Assembly (NCBI GenBank): GCA_964622075.1
Contig: CAZUMR010000068.1
Coordinates: 1 to 7,947 of the forward strand
Length of the DNA: 7,947 nucleotides
DNA from: WAPX01 sp964622075
Lineage (GTDB): Archaea; Halobacteriota; Archaeoglobi; Archaeoglobales; Archaeoglobaceae
Direction: 5' to 3'
In this document: piece after piece, positions 1 to 6,124 of the stretch
Layout of the letters: every line of letters starts with the position of its first letter
How positions within the stretch are numbered: the first letter of the stretch is position 1
Position numbers and translations under genes: made by a program
The notes under the pieces: generated by a model
Database searches by the model: none
The model's input: the letters and a program-made list of their open reading frames with translations, nothing else
Told to the model about the DNA's origin: nothing

Positions 1-126
1 GAACTTTGGGATAGCATAATCTCTCTTGCAGAAGTTACCGGATGCAGGTGTGTTATAAGGCCGATGAGCTGTGAGTTTGCAAAGCCGGCTGTTAGTTACA
101 GGGGGGAGAGGTTTCTGGTTTTCTGA
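1..126 (+). CDS. C-terminal fragment of an unrecognised protein (5' end outside window)
   Basis: An open frame enters from the left edge and gives 41 residues before a TGA at 124-126, ending in the residues GERFLVF. The fragment contains three cysteines (TGCRCVIRPMSC) within about 12 residues, which could bind metal or be structural. I do not recognise the family from this piece. That it is coding is inferred from the open frame, archaeal-looking codon use (AGG, ATA) and the promoter-bearing spacer that begins just after the stop. A short run of five T (135-139) follows and may help termination. No start or upstream context is visible, so length and function cannot be judged. Confidence 0.5.
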   Translation, partial: ELWDSIISLAEVTGCRCVIRPMSCEFAKPAVSYRGERFLVF

Positions 127-143
127 TTCCACTGTTTTTCCGG

Positions 144-171
144 GCAAATTCTAAATGGCAAATCTTAAATG
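144..171 (+). repeat. 14-bp imperfect tandem duplication
   Basis: GCAAATTCTAAATG (144-157) is followed directly by GCAAATCTTAAATG (158-171). The copies match at 12 of 14 positions, differing only by a TC/CT swap. The pair ends 16 bases before the TATA box of the next gene, so it could be an upstream binding site or simply a slippage product. Confidence 0.75.
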
Positions 172-187
172 AACGAAGATGTAAAAA

Positions 188-195
188 TTTATATT
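188..195 (+). promoter_or_regulatory. TATA box of the 56-residue zinc-ribbon gene
   Basis: TTTATATT is preceded by an A-rich stretch (GTAAAAA) that fits an archaeal BRE. Its centre is about 29 bases from the ATG at 221. Since archaeal transcription usually starts about 25 bases downstream of the TATA centre, the mRNA would have little or no leader. No Shine-Dalgarno sequence is seen before the ATG, which agrees with this. Confidence 0.65.
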
Positions 196-220
196 CAACT
201 CTTTGTAAACCTGAACTACT

Positions 221-391
221 ATGAAAGCTGTCTGCCAGTTCTGCGGTAAAACTGTGGAAATTGAACTCGCAAAGGGATGGGTTCTTCACCACTGGCTCGG
301 CTACAAGTTTACTGAAGAGGAAGTTCTGAAGGTTGGCATATGCCGGGAATGTGCGACACTTGGTGGTGATGGAAACAGAGTGACGTGCTGA
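221..391 (+). CDS. Small zinc-ribbon protein, 56 aa
   Basis: The translation starts MKAVCQFCGK and ends GNRVTC. Two CxxC knuckles are visible, C5-C8 and C41-C44, separated by 32 residues that include a tryptophan/histidine stretch (GWVLHHWLGY). This is the layout of a single zinc ribbon, and the protein is essentially only that domain, so it is likely an adaptor, a nucleic-acid-binding protein or a subunit. I cannot assign a specific function. The ATG is chosen because a good TATA box lies at the spacing expected of a leaderless mRNA and the first knuckle begins at residue 5. The gene stands alone, 95 bases after the preceding gene, and converges with the MidA-like gene across a 79-base AT-rich gap. 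Confidence 0.75.
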   Translation: MKAVCQFCGKTVEIELAKGWVLHHWLGYKFTEEEVLKVGICRECATLGGDGNRVTC

Positions 392-430
392 GGGATGTTG
401 GAGTTTTAGAACCTCAGGAATAAGAGTAAA

Positions 431-436
431 TTTTTT
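431..436 (+). terminator. T-tract terminator in a convergent spacer
   Basis: The 79-base gap between two convergent stops (391 and 471) holds TTTTTT at 431-436 for the plus strand. An A5 run at 450-454 reads as T5 on the minus strand. Archaeal RNA polymerase commonly terminates at such T runs without a hairpin, so this gap probably serves as a two-way terminator. Confidence 0.5.
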
Positions 437-470
437 ATTTAAATTGAACAAAAATATTCTGAAATCAAAA

Positions 471-1436
471 TTAAACAATAAATCCCTGATCAGACGTTCT
501 GTTGTATTTTGTCCAGTAACCAAATGCAGGTGTATTTCTTAGGCACTTCAGCTTTCTCCACTCCACGCCTTTTTGCAGGACGAGAACTTTGATAGTAACG
601 GGCATGGCAATGGATTTGAAGTCGGAAACTTCCTCAGTTTCATCTTTTCCTATCGTGTTAAGCAAGAAGTACCTGTAACTTGTCATCCCACATACATCCA
701 TGCCCTCTCTCTCAGCTCCTCTTATCAGTGCCGTGAAATCTACAGGTGCTGAAATCGCCCTCTTTCCGGCAGAGGTGTACGGGTTATAGCTGAAGCTATC
801 TTTGCTAAAGCACGCTATTCTCATCTTCCTTGAATAGTACTCTTCAGCAGGCAATCCATAATCAATTACAAGCACGTACCCTTTGTCTATCTTAGATGCT
901 ATCTCCTCCATTTTTCTAACGGCATCACTGCAAACTGCGAACCTGTTAACCCTGATGTATGGTCTGGCATAGCTCAGAAATTCCTCGACTTCCTCAAACT
1001 CCTCGCTGCAATCTGTCTCAACAAAATCTCCATCGTATTTAACACAGACAGTCCTTTCTCCACTCTTTACAATGTGGAATGGCAGTGATGTGAAGTACTC
1101 GTTTGCAACTACAACTCCTTCAAACCCTTCTTCTACCTTCTCTTCATCTCCAAGCAACTTCAAAGTTACAGTATCCCCGCCGAAATTGTTCATGTCCTCT
1201 ACAGCGATCTCTATTGCTGCTTCTCTCAGACTCCTGTCTATGACAAAATCGTCGCAAGTTTCTATAAGCTCTACATCGCCCTTAACGTAATATCCAGCTT
1301 CCGGATGGTACAGCAAAGCCCAGCAGAAGTCCCTGAACGATACTGTTCCCCTCTCCCTTACGAAATCGGCTATAATTCTTCTTCTCCTTTCGAACTCTCT
1401 CTCAAATTCCGTCTTTAACGCCCCGTCAGGGCTCAT
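471..1436 (-). CDS. MidA/NDUFAF7-like (DUF185) methyltransferase-fold protein, probably lacking the SAM site
   Basis: The 321-residue protein matches the SAM-dependent methyltransferase family of mitochondrial NDUFAF7 (arginine methylation of a complex I subunit) at several family landmarks. These are an N-terminal VSFRDFCWALLYHPEAGYY (32-50), VVVANEYFTSLPFHIV (108-123) matching the NE-x-x-DALP motif, VLVIDYG (188-194), and PVDFTALIRGAEREGM (231-246) followed by a FLLNTIG helix. The glycine-rich SAM loop normally found between the first two landmarks (E-x-G-x-G-x-G) is absent. Only about 60 residues separate GYY from NEYF, less than I recall for the family, and the Asp of the NE-x-x-D motif is Thr. 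It may therefore be a pseudo-methyltransferase. The ATG at 1436 lies inside the end of the upstream zinc-ribbon gene (11-base overlap), suggesting coupled translation. The family call is firm; the loss of activity is inferred. Confidence 0.82.
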   Translation of the reverse strand: MSPDGALKTEFEREFERRRRIIADFVRERGTVSFRDFCWALLYHPEAGYYVKGDVELIETCDDFVIDRSLREAAIEIAVEDMNNFGGDTVTLKLLGDEEKVEEGFEGVVVANEYFTSLPFHIVKSGERTVCVKYDGDFVETDCSEEFEEVEEFLSYARPYIRVNRFAVCSDAVRKMEEIASKIDKGYVLVIDYGLPAEEYYSRKMRIACFSKDSFSYNPYTSAGKRAISAPVDFTALIRGAEREGMDVCGMTSYRYFLLNTIGKDETEEVSDFKSIAMPVTIKVLVLQKGVEWRKLKCLRNTPAFGYWTKYNRTSDQGFIV

Positions 1437-1593
1437 GTAAGAATACCCCTTGCTTCTTTACGAGCCTTCTACCACCACAAAACGGGCAGAACAGGTTCGG
1501 TATGTGTAGAGACCCGGAATAGCCGGTGGTCCTTCTTACTATGATGTCAAATTCAGATCCGCAACGTGTACAATACAGGTGTTCAAACTTCAT
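1426..1593 (-). CDS. Small zinc-ribbon protein, 55 aa, overlapping the MidA-like gene
   Basis: The frame runs from ATG at 1593 to TGA at 1426-1428 and encodes a protein starting MKFEHLYCTRCG and ending GVFLHEP. It has two CxxC pairs, C8-C11 and C36-C39, each followed by Gly, with 24 residues between them, a compact zinc ribbon. The tail is basic (GGRRLVKK), which would suit RNA or DNA contact. The stop overlaps the start of the DUF185 gene by 11 bases, so the two are almost certainly on one transcript and may be co-translated or interact. Family membership beyond zinc ribbon is not recognised. Evidence for coding is the regular CGxx/CGG knuckle pattern, the overlap and a plausible promoter at 1634-1639. 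Confidence 0.78.
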   Translation of the reverse strand: MKFEHLYCTRCGSEFDIIVRRTTGYSGSLHIPNLFCPFCGGRRLVKKQGVFLHEP

Positions 1594-1619
1594 GGGTGTA
1601 TATACGATGTCGCTGTAAA

Positions 1620-1636
1620 AAACAGTTGTGCTGTTT
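1620..1636. promoter_or_regulatory. Inverted repeat overlapping the TATA box (candidate operator)
   Basis: AAACAG (1620-1625), a 5-base loop TTGTG and CTGTTT (1631-1636) form a perfect 6+6 inverted repeat. Its right half overlaps TTTAAA (1634-1639), the best TATA candidate for the minus-strand zinc-ribbon/MidA operon. A dimeric repressor binding here would block TBP. The position is suggestive, but the arms are short. Confidence 0.4.
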
Positions 1637-1639
1637 AAA
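1634..1639 (-). promoter_or_regulatory. Probable TATA box of the zinc-ribbon/MidA-like operon
   Basis: TTTAAA is centred 43 bases upstream of the ATG at 1593, predicting a leader of about 17 bases. It is the only TATA-like element at a workable distance; the nearer TATATA at 1599-1604 would start transcription inside the gene. Confidence 0.45.
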
Positions 1640-1640
1640 C

Positions 1641-1739
1641 AATCTGTCTAATCTGTTGAATTTACAAACACAGTTTTCACAGTTTTTTGAGGCTTTTGGA
1701 GTTCTGCAGAAAATCAGTGGAATCAGTATATGAATCAGT
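1641..1739. repeat. Cluster of 9-bp tandem repeats
   Basis: Three repeat groups lie in this spacer. AATCTGTCT/AATCTGTTG (1641-1658) match at 7 of 9 bases. CACAGTTTT is perfectly duplicated at 1669-1677 and 1678-1686. AATCAGT occurs three times at 1712, 1721 and 1733, and the last copy covers the stop codon of the UPF0216 gene. The whole 141-base gap (1594-1734) otherwise contains only the operon promoter. Confidence 0.6.
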
Positions 1740-2157
1740 CTATTACGTTAAACATTATTTGAGATGCCGTCTTCAATTTTCTTCTTATCGGGTGTATTTC
1801 GTGAACGTCAAGAACGAGATTGTCCTCAACGAACCTGTCAAACCCAAAAGCCCTCTTAAGAAATTCGGCGTGCTTTTTGTTTCTAACGTAAACGAGCCTG
1901 TTGCCTTTAATTTCGCACATTTCGAGAATTATTGGTATCGGAAATGATTTTGCCTCTTCCTCGTCAAGATATTCTGCTATAAATTCAAGCTCCTTCTTTT
2001 CTATTACGTACTCGTTTCCGTCCCTTGCCCTTATGGTGGGGTATTCCTCCTCAAGCATCTCTGCGAGCATTCTGCTGTTCCTTGGCAGGTGTTTGTTTAC
2101 GGCATTTATCAGGTTCGCTATGGCTCTATCTATTGACTCCTTATCGTTCATGGACAT
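1735..2157 (-). CDS. UPF0216 (DUF61) family protein, 140 aa
   Basis: The N-terminal two thirds match the archaeal UPF0216 family of unknown function. They show a helical start (IDRAIANLINAVNKHLP), then NSRMLAEMLEEEYPTIRARDG (27-47), which fits the family pattern LAELLEEE-P-x-x-x-x-RDG, then ELEFIAEYL and a strand rich in Ile/Pro (FPIPIILEM, 72-80). The family is soluble, archaeal and uncharacterised, so no role is assigned. Two starts are possible: ATG at 2157 (MSMNDKE) or ATG at 2151 (MNDKE). The TATA-like box centred near 2177 is 26 bases from the second, which favours a leaderless start there. The gene lies 70 bases after the SAM hydrolase gene on the same strand, so it may be read both from its own promoter and by read-through. 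Confidence 0.85.
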   Translation of the reverse strand: MSMNDKESIDRAIANLINAVNKHLPRNSRMLAEMLEEEYPTIRARDGNEYVIEKKELEFIAEYLDEEEAKSFPIPIILEMCEIKGNRLVYVRNKKHAEFLKRAFGFDRFVEDNLVLDVHEIHPIRRKLKTASQIMFNVID

Positions 2158-2173
2158 GCCTACTCACAGGTGG

Positions 2174-2180
2174 AATAAAT
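2174..2180 (-). promoter_or_regulatory. TATA box of the UPF0216 gene
   Basis: On the minus strand this reads ATTTATT within CGATTTATTCC. Its centre is 26 bases from the ATG at 2151 and 20 from the ATG at 2157. A second ATAAATCGT block (plus-strand reading) near 2221-2229 spans the end of the SAM hydrolase gene and is a near copy of this region. Confidence 0.5.
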
Positions 2181-2227
2181 CGTTGTCGTACTGGAGTAAG
2201 ATGAGATAATGTGTAAGAGATAAATCG

Positions 2228-3070
2228 TCAATCACCGTCCTCAATGTATTTCAATCTGACCTTTCCAGATCTTAAACCGAGCTCTCTTGCACTTCCTTCC
2301 CTTATACAGAGTTCAAGAGTTCCAAAGCTGCCTATTATTGCAAACGGCTCTCCCTTCTCAACGTCGGTTATTCTCTCGACAAGCGGGAAGTAGTAATCCT
2401 TAAACCAGAAACCCCTGAATTTCCTTGCAACTTCTTCTTTAACGTTGGTTATCGCGTTTCCAAACCTGTCGTTAAACACTATTCTGCATTCCAGCCGGTC
2501 CTTTATCTTAAGTTCGAACAGATCAAGTTTGACGATATCATCCACCTCCTCTCCGTAATCCTCAACAATTCCTGAAGCTGTCAGAGCTGACGCTGGAGCG
2601 AATACATCTCTTCCATGAAACGTTGTTGACATCTTTACATCCCTTTTCAGGCATCTCCTGAGAAAGTCGAAGACCCTTTCGGAGTCGAGAGCGATTATTT
2701 TCTCTATTCCTGCTTCTCTTGCAGCCGGATAGAGCACTCCGTTGTCTGGACCAACGAATGCAGATGATTCGCACAGCACTGCAATAGCTCTCCTCTCACT
2801 TCCGACTGTGGGGTCAACGACCACGCAGTGAACGGCTTTTGAATACTTCCACGAGTTGAGGAGAAGAAAGGCTCCATGATAGATGTTGAAAGGCTCCACT
2901 TCATGGCAAACGTCGATTACTTCGGCTCTGTGGTTTAGGCAGGATAGAGAGGAAATTAGGGAACACTTCATCACTCCGGGATAGTAAACGCCAAAATCCG
3001 TAATAAGTGTTATAACGCCGTACTTTTTGCCTGAGGATAAATCTGAGCTAACTGTTACTCTTTCTGTCAC
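2228..3070 (-). CDS. SAM hydroxide adenosyltransferase (SAM hydrolase, DUF62 family)
   Basis: The 280-residue protein is a clear member of the family that splits S-adenosylmethionine with water into adenosine and methionine, related to the bacterial fluorinase and chlorinase. Landmarks in order are ITLITDFG (20-27), DPTVGSERRA (86-95), VGPDNGVL (106-113), FHGRDVFAPA (151-160), then a C-terminal beta domain with DRFGNAITN (201-209). The hydroxide-generating triad Asp/Arg/His described for archaeal members corresponds to D86, R93 or R94 and H152, all present; the usual DPGVG is DPTVG here. The start is GTG at 3070, since no ATG lies before ITLITDFG. It leaves an unusual 18-residue extension before the point where most relatives begin. 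The gap to the upstream nitroreductase stop is 15 bases and contains GGGTGGGAGA, so the two are likely one operon. Confidence 0.93.
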   Translation of the reverse strand: MTERVTVSSDLSSGKKYGVITLITDFGVYYPGVMKCSLISSLSCLNHRAEVIDVCHEVEPFNIYHGAFLLLNSWKYSKAVHCVVVDPTVGSERRAIAVLCESSAFVGPDNGVLYPAAREAGIEKIIALDSERVFDFLRRCLKRDVKMSTTFHGRDVFAPASALTASGIVEDYGEEVDDIVKLDLFELKIKDRLECRIVFNDRFGNAITNVKEEVARKFRGFWFKDYYFPLVERITDVEKGEPFAIIGSFGTLELCIREGSARELGLRSGKVRLKYIEDGD

Positions 3071-3085
3071 TCTCCCACCCTGCCT

Positions 3086-3613
3086 TTACCACTTCTCCCA
3101 GTGCGTCAGCTCTTGCACAGGATAACGGCTCCTCCTTCCCGGCTTTTCAGCTGGCCATCCTACTGGGATTATTGCGATTGGCCTCACGTACTCGGGGATT
3201 TCAAGTATTTTTGAAATTGCTCTTTCGTGAAATGCACCAACCCAGACAGCTCCAAGTCCAAGAGCGTGGGCGGCAAGCAGTATGTTCTCCACAGCGGCAG
3301 TAGCATCCTGTTCGGCGTAGAGTTTTCCTCTCTCCCCATATATCCTCATGCTCCTTGGATAGTTGGCACAAACGACTATCACCACCGGTGCGGTTGCGAT
3401 GAACATCTGTTCAAGAGCTGCCTCTGCAATCAACCTCTTTGTTTCTGGATTTCTGACCACGATGAAATCCCTTGCCTGAAGGTTTCCGGCAGAAGGAGCA
3501 GCATTTCCAGCTTTGAGGAGTTCAATTATCAGTTCATCCGGAACATCTTCTTCCCTGTATTTCCTTATGGAAACTCTCTCGTAAATCAACCTCAGACATT
3601 CCCTGAGCTCCAT
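3086..3613 (-). CDS. Nitroreductase-family FMN-dependent oxidoreductase, 175 aa
   Basis: The protein has the FMN-binding signatures of the nitroreductase fold. These are RVSIRKYREEDVP (13-25) with the phosphate-binding Arg-Ser-x-Arg-like start (here R-V-S-I-R), APSAGNLQ (39-46), and a central helix EQDATAAVENILLAAHALGLGAVWVGAF (101-128). The C-terminus has PIAIIPVGWPAEKPGRRSR. At 175 residues it is a compact single-domain member, expected to work as a dimer with FMN at the interface and NAD(P)H or another reductant. The physiological substrate cannot be predicted from sequence. The ATG at 3613 is supported by a TATA box 27 bases upstream, which predicts a leaderless mRNA. It heads a probable two-gene operon with the SAM hydrolase gene. 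Confidence 0.92.
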   Translation of the reverse strand: MELRECLRLIYERVSIRKYREEDVPDELIIELLKAGNAAPSAGNLQARDFIVVRNPETKRLIAEAALEQMFIATAPVVIVVCANYPRSMRIYGERGKLYAEQDATAAVENILLAAHALGLGAVWVGAFHERAISKILEIPEYVRPIAIIPVGWPAEKPGRRSRYPVQELTHWEKW

Positions 3614-3636
3614 GACTCTGAAAGTGCAGGTGTGGG

Positions 3637-3643
3637 ATTATAG
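3637..3643 (-). promoter_or_regulatory. TATA box of the nitroreductase/SAM hydrolase operon
   Basis: On the minus strand this reads CTATAAT preceded by CCAAAAA, a good BRE-like run. The centre at 3640 is 27 bases from the ATG at 3613, so transcription should begin at or next to the start codon. Confidence 0.65.
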
Positions 3644-3707
3644 TTTTTGGATTTCAGTGCATTCTGTTATCTTTCCGGTGCACCTTTCCTGTACGTGTCA
3701 TGCTGAC

Positions 3708-3729
3708 TTCAACTGATGTTCAACTGATG
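3708..3729 (+). repeat. Perfect 11-bp tandem repeat
   Basis: TTCAACTGATG occurs at 3708-3718 and again at 3719-3729 with no gap and no mismatch. It sits in the divergent spacer between nitroreductase and purL, about 100 bases upstream of the purL start. One 11-bp step is close to one helical turn, so two regulator subunits could bind on the same face, but a slippage origin is equally possible. Confidence 0.85.
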
Positions 3730-3749
3730 CTGGCTAAAACACTAGAACA

Positions 3750-3791
3750 CAGGGTGAAAATACAGGGTAAAAATTCAGCAGGGTAAAAATT
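3750..3791 (+). promoter_or_regulatory. Three direct repeats CAGGGTRAAAAT upstream of purL
   Basis: Copies begin at 3750 (CAGGGTGAAAAT), 3763 (CAGGGTAAAAATT) and 3779 (CAGGGTAAAAATT). The last two are identical over 13 bases, and the steps are 13 and 16 bases. The third copy ends just before the BRE/TATA region of purL, the usual place for an archaeal activator or repressor site. They are candidates for purine-responsive control; no binding protein is known from the sequence alone. Confidence 0.6.
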
Positions 3792-3801
3792 TCAAAACGA
3801 A

Positions 3802-3807
3802 TTTAAG
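3802..3807 (+). promoter_or_regulatory. purL TATA box with BRE
   Basis: TTTAAG is preceded by AAACGAA, matching the archaeal BRE-TATA layout. The centre lies 26 bases before the ATG at 3830, so the purL mRNA should be leaderless; no Shine-Dalgarno sequence is present in CCATTTTCC just before the start. Confidence 0.65.
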
Positions 3808-3829
3808 CAACCCTTTTTTACCATTTTCC

Positions 3830-6124
3830 ATGCTGTACAGAAGAGTGGACGTTCCATTTGAACTGTACGAGATTGACATTTTGCACGCTTCTGACGAGGA
3901 TTTAAAGAAGATTAGCGAGGAACTCGGTCTTGCTTTAAACGTTGAGGAAATGAAGAGAGTTAAAGCTTACTTTGAAAGAGCTGGCAGAAACCCATATGAC
4001 ATAGAACTTCAGTCAATAGCTCAGGCATGGAGCGAGCACTGCTGCTACAAGAGCTCCAAGTGCTACCTGAGAGAGCACCTTTTTGGAATTGAGAGAGATT
4101 ACGTAATCTCCGCTATTGAGGAAGATGCCGGAGTTGTGGCTTTTGACGAAGAGTATGCCTATGTTGTTGCAATGGAGTCTCACAATCATCCTTCAGCCAT
4201 AGAACCTTATGGAGGAGCAGCCACCGGTGTTGGTGGAATTTTAAGAGATGTGCTGTGTATGGGGGCTCAGCCAGTTGCTCTGCTTGACCCGCTGTTCTTC
4301 GGTAACCTTGATACGCCTGAGACTGAGATCCCGAGAGGAACGAAGCATCCACTTTACCTTTTTTCTGGAGTGGTTGCCGGGATAAGGGATTATGGAAACA
4401 GGGTGGGAATTCCAACTGTAGCGGGAATGGTGTTTTTCGATAGCTCCTATCTCACAAACTGCCTTGTAAACGTCGGGTGCGTAGGTATTGCCAGAAGGGA
4501 CAGGATAGTTCACAGCAGAGCGGGGGATGTTGGAGATCTGTTCGTTCTCGCCGGAGGTCTGACGGGCAGGGATGGCATCCATGGAGTTACCTTTGCCTCT
4601 GCCGAGCTTGATGAAAGCAGTGAGGAGGAATCAAGAAGTGCAGTCCAGCTTGGCAATCCAATAATAAAGGAGCCACTGATTCATGCATGTCTTGAGATTG
4701 TTGAGAAAGGACTCCTTACGGGAATGAAGGATCTTGGAGGTGGAGGACTTAGCTGCGTAATCGGGGAAATGGCACTGTCAGCTGGATTTGGGGCTGAGGT
4801 CTGGCTCGACAAGGTGCCTCTCAAGGAAGAGGGAATGGCTCCATGGGAGATATGGGTTAGCGAGAGTCAGGAGAGAATGATGCTGACGGTCAATCCAAAA
4901 CACGTTGATGATGTTCTTTACATTTTCCAGAAGTGGGACATACCTGCAGTCGTAGTTGGAAGGGTTACTGGAGACAGAAAGCTCAGGGTGTACTACAGAG
5001 GGTACAAAATATACGACATGGACATAGACTTCGTGGTCAGGGCTGTGGAATATTGCAGGGAATACAGGGTAAGGGAAATTGCGGAAATTGATGAGACAAG
5101 AGACGTTCACGATTACGAAGAGTTACTGCTGAAAATGCTTTCCCACCCAAACGTCTCAAGCAGGGAGTGGATAATCAGGCAGTACGATCACATGGTTAGA
5201 GCATCAACGGTACTTCCACCCCTGCAGGGAAGGGTTAATTCTGAAACTCACGGAGATGCTGCAGTGATAAGGCCGACGAACTCTTGGAGAGGATTGGCGC
5301 TAACTGCAGACGTCAACCCGTGGATGTGCAAGATAGACCCTTACTGGGGAACGGCATCGGCATTTGATGAGATGGTGAGAAATCTTGTTGCAGTTAACTC
5401 AAAGCCTCACAGTTTTGCTGATTGCCTGAACTTTGGAAATCCGGAAAAACCTGAGAGGATGGGAGAGTTCGTTGAGTGCGTTAAGGCACTGGGATGGATG
5501 GCAAGAGGACTTAACCTGCCGTGCGTGAGTGGAAACGTGAGCTTTTACAACGAAACGCCACATTCCGCAGTAGCTCCAACTCCCGCTCTAATGGGTATAG
5601 GGATCGTTGAGGATGTGAGAAACGCTATCAGCTCCCACTTCAAGGGGAAGGGAGATGTAGTTCTCGTTGGAGAGACATCGAAGGAGTTTGGAGGCAGCCT
5701 GTATAGTGTTATCACAGATCAGAGGAGTACTGTCGTTCCAAGAACCTCCCCAGAAAGACTTGGAAATTATGCAAAGGCGATGCTTGACGCTTTCAGCCAG
5801 TTCAAGGTTTACTCCTGTCACGACCTATCGGAGGGAGGCTTAGCTGTTGCACTTGCTGAAATGTGTATTGGAGGGAGTGGATGCAGGGTTAAAGCGGGGG
5901 ATTACGTATCCCTGTTCTCCGAATCCAACACAAGGTGGGTTGTTGAGGTTGATGGTGGGGAGGAATTTGTAAAGTTCTTTGAGGAAAGAGGGCTGAAAGC
6001 GAGGATCATTGGAGAGAGCATGGGCAGTTCTCTGGAGATAGCTCATGCAAAAGGCAGTTTAAGCGTTGATGTGGAAAAGCTTGATCTCGCGTGGAGGAGT
6101 GGAATTACGAGGTTCACAGGCTAA
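3830..6124 (+). CDS. purL: Phosphoribosylformylglycinamidine synthase, PurL subunit (small type)
   Basis: The 764-residue protein is the synthetase subunit of FGAM synthase, the fourth step of purine synthesis: FGAR, ATP and ammonia from glutamine give FGAM. It has the size of small PurL (Bacillus type), which works with PurQ and PurS. The catalytic region SEHCCYKSSK (68-77, with H70) is followed by ESHNHPSAIEPYGGAATG (116-133), VAGIRDYGNRVGIP (182-195), the glycine-rich DLGGGGLS (about 301-308), DHMVRASTVLPPLQG (about 453-467), HGDAAVIRPT (about 475-484) and the second-half loop CHDLSEGGLAVALAEM (about 663-678). The order AIRS-N/AIRS-C twice is intact, with no frameshift or missing key residue seen. 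purS and purQ are not adjacent. The 3' end, including the stop codon, lies in a duplicated segment. Confidence 0.97.
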   Translation: MLYRRVDVPFELYEIDILHASDEDLKKISEELGLALNVEEMKRVKAYFERAGRNPYDIELQSIAQAWSEHCCYKSSKCYLREHLFGIERDYVISAIEEDAGVVAFDEEYAYVVAMESHNHPSAIEPYGGAATGVGGILRDVLCMGAQPVALLDPLFFGNLDTPETEIPRGTKHPLYLFSGVVAGIRDYGNRVGIPTVAGMVFFDSSYLTNCLVNVGCVGIARRDRIVHSRAGDVGDLFVLAGGLTGRDGIHGVTFASAELDESSEEESRSAVQLGNPIIKEPLIHACLEIVEKGLLTGMKDLGGGGLSCVIGEMALSAGFGAEVWLDKVPLKEEGMAPWEIWVSESQERMMLTVNPKHVDDVLYIFQKWDIPAVVVGRVTGDRKLRVYYRGYKIYDMDIDFVVRAVEYCREYRVREIAEIDETRDVHDYEELLLKMLSHPNVSSREWIIRQYDHMVRASTVLPPLQGRVNSETHGDAAVIRPTNSWRGLALTADVNPWMCKIDPYWGTASAFDEMVRNLVAVNSKPHSFADCLNFGNPEKPERMGEFVECVKALGWMARGLNLPCVSGNVSFYNETPHSAVAPTPALMGIGIVEDVRNAISSHFKGKGDVVLVGETSKEFGGSLYSVITDQRSTVVPRTSPERLGNYAKAMLDAFSQFKVYSCHDLSEGGLAVALAEMCIGGSGCRVKAGDYVSLFSESNTRWVVEVDGGEEFVKFFEERGLKARIIGESMGSSLEIAHAKGSLSVDVEKLDLAWRSGITRFTG

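Noticed and set aside
92..523. 143-residue minus-strand open frame
   Set aside because: It lies antisense to the 56-residue zinc-ribbon gene and runs over the AT-rich convergent spacer; composition is Phe/Ser/Leu-rich with no domain pattern, while the opposite strand shows paired CxxC motifs and a promoter.
1599..1604. TATATA as promoter of the 55-residue zinc-ribbon gene
   Set aside because: It is only about 8 bases before the ATG, so transcription would begin inside the gene.
1641..1739. Repeat cluster as a CRISPR remnant
   Set aside because: Units are 7-9 bp, vary in sequence and are adjacent rather than separated by unique spacers of about 30-40 bp.
1901..2209. Serine/isoleucine-rich 102-residue plus-strand frame opposite UPF0216
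   Set aside because: It is a shadow of the conserved UPF0216 gene, with low-complexity composition typical of antisense reading.
3677..3684. GGTGCACC palindrome in the divergent spacer
   Set aside because: It is an 8-bp palindrome without flanking symmetry or correct distance to either TATA box; such sites are common by chance.
3700..3786. 28-codon plus-strand frame ahead of purL as a possible leader peptide
   Set aside because: It spans the tandem and direct repeats by chance, has no ribosome site, only a poor TATA candidate, and ends before a separate, better purL promoter that predicts a leaderless mRNA.
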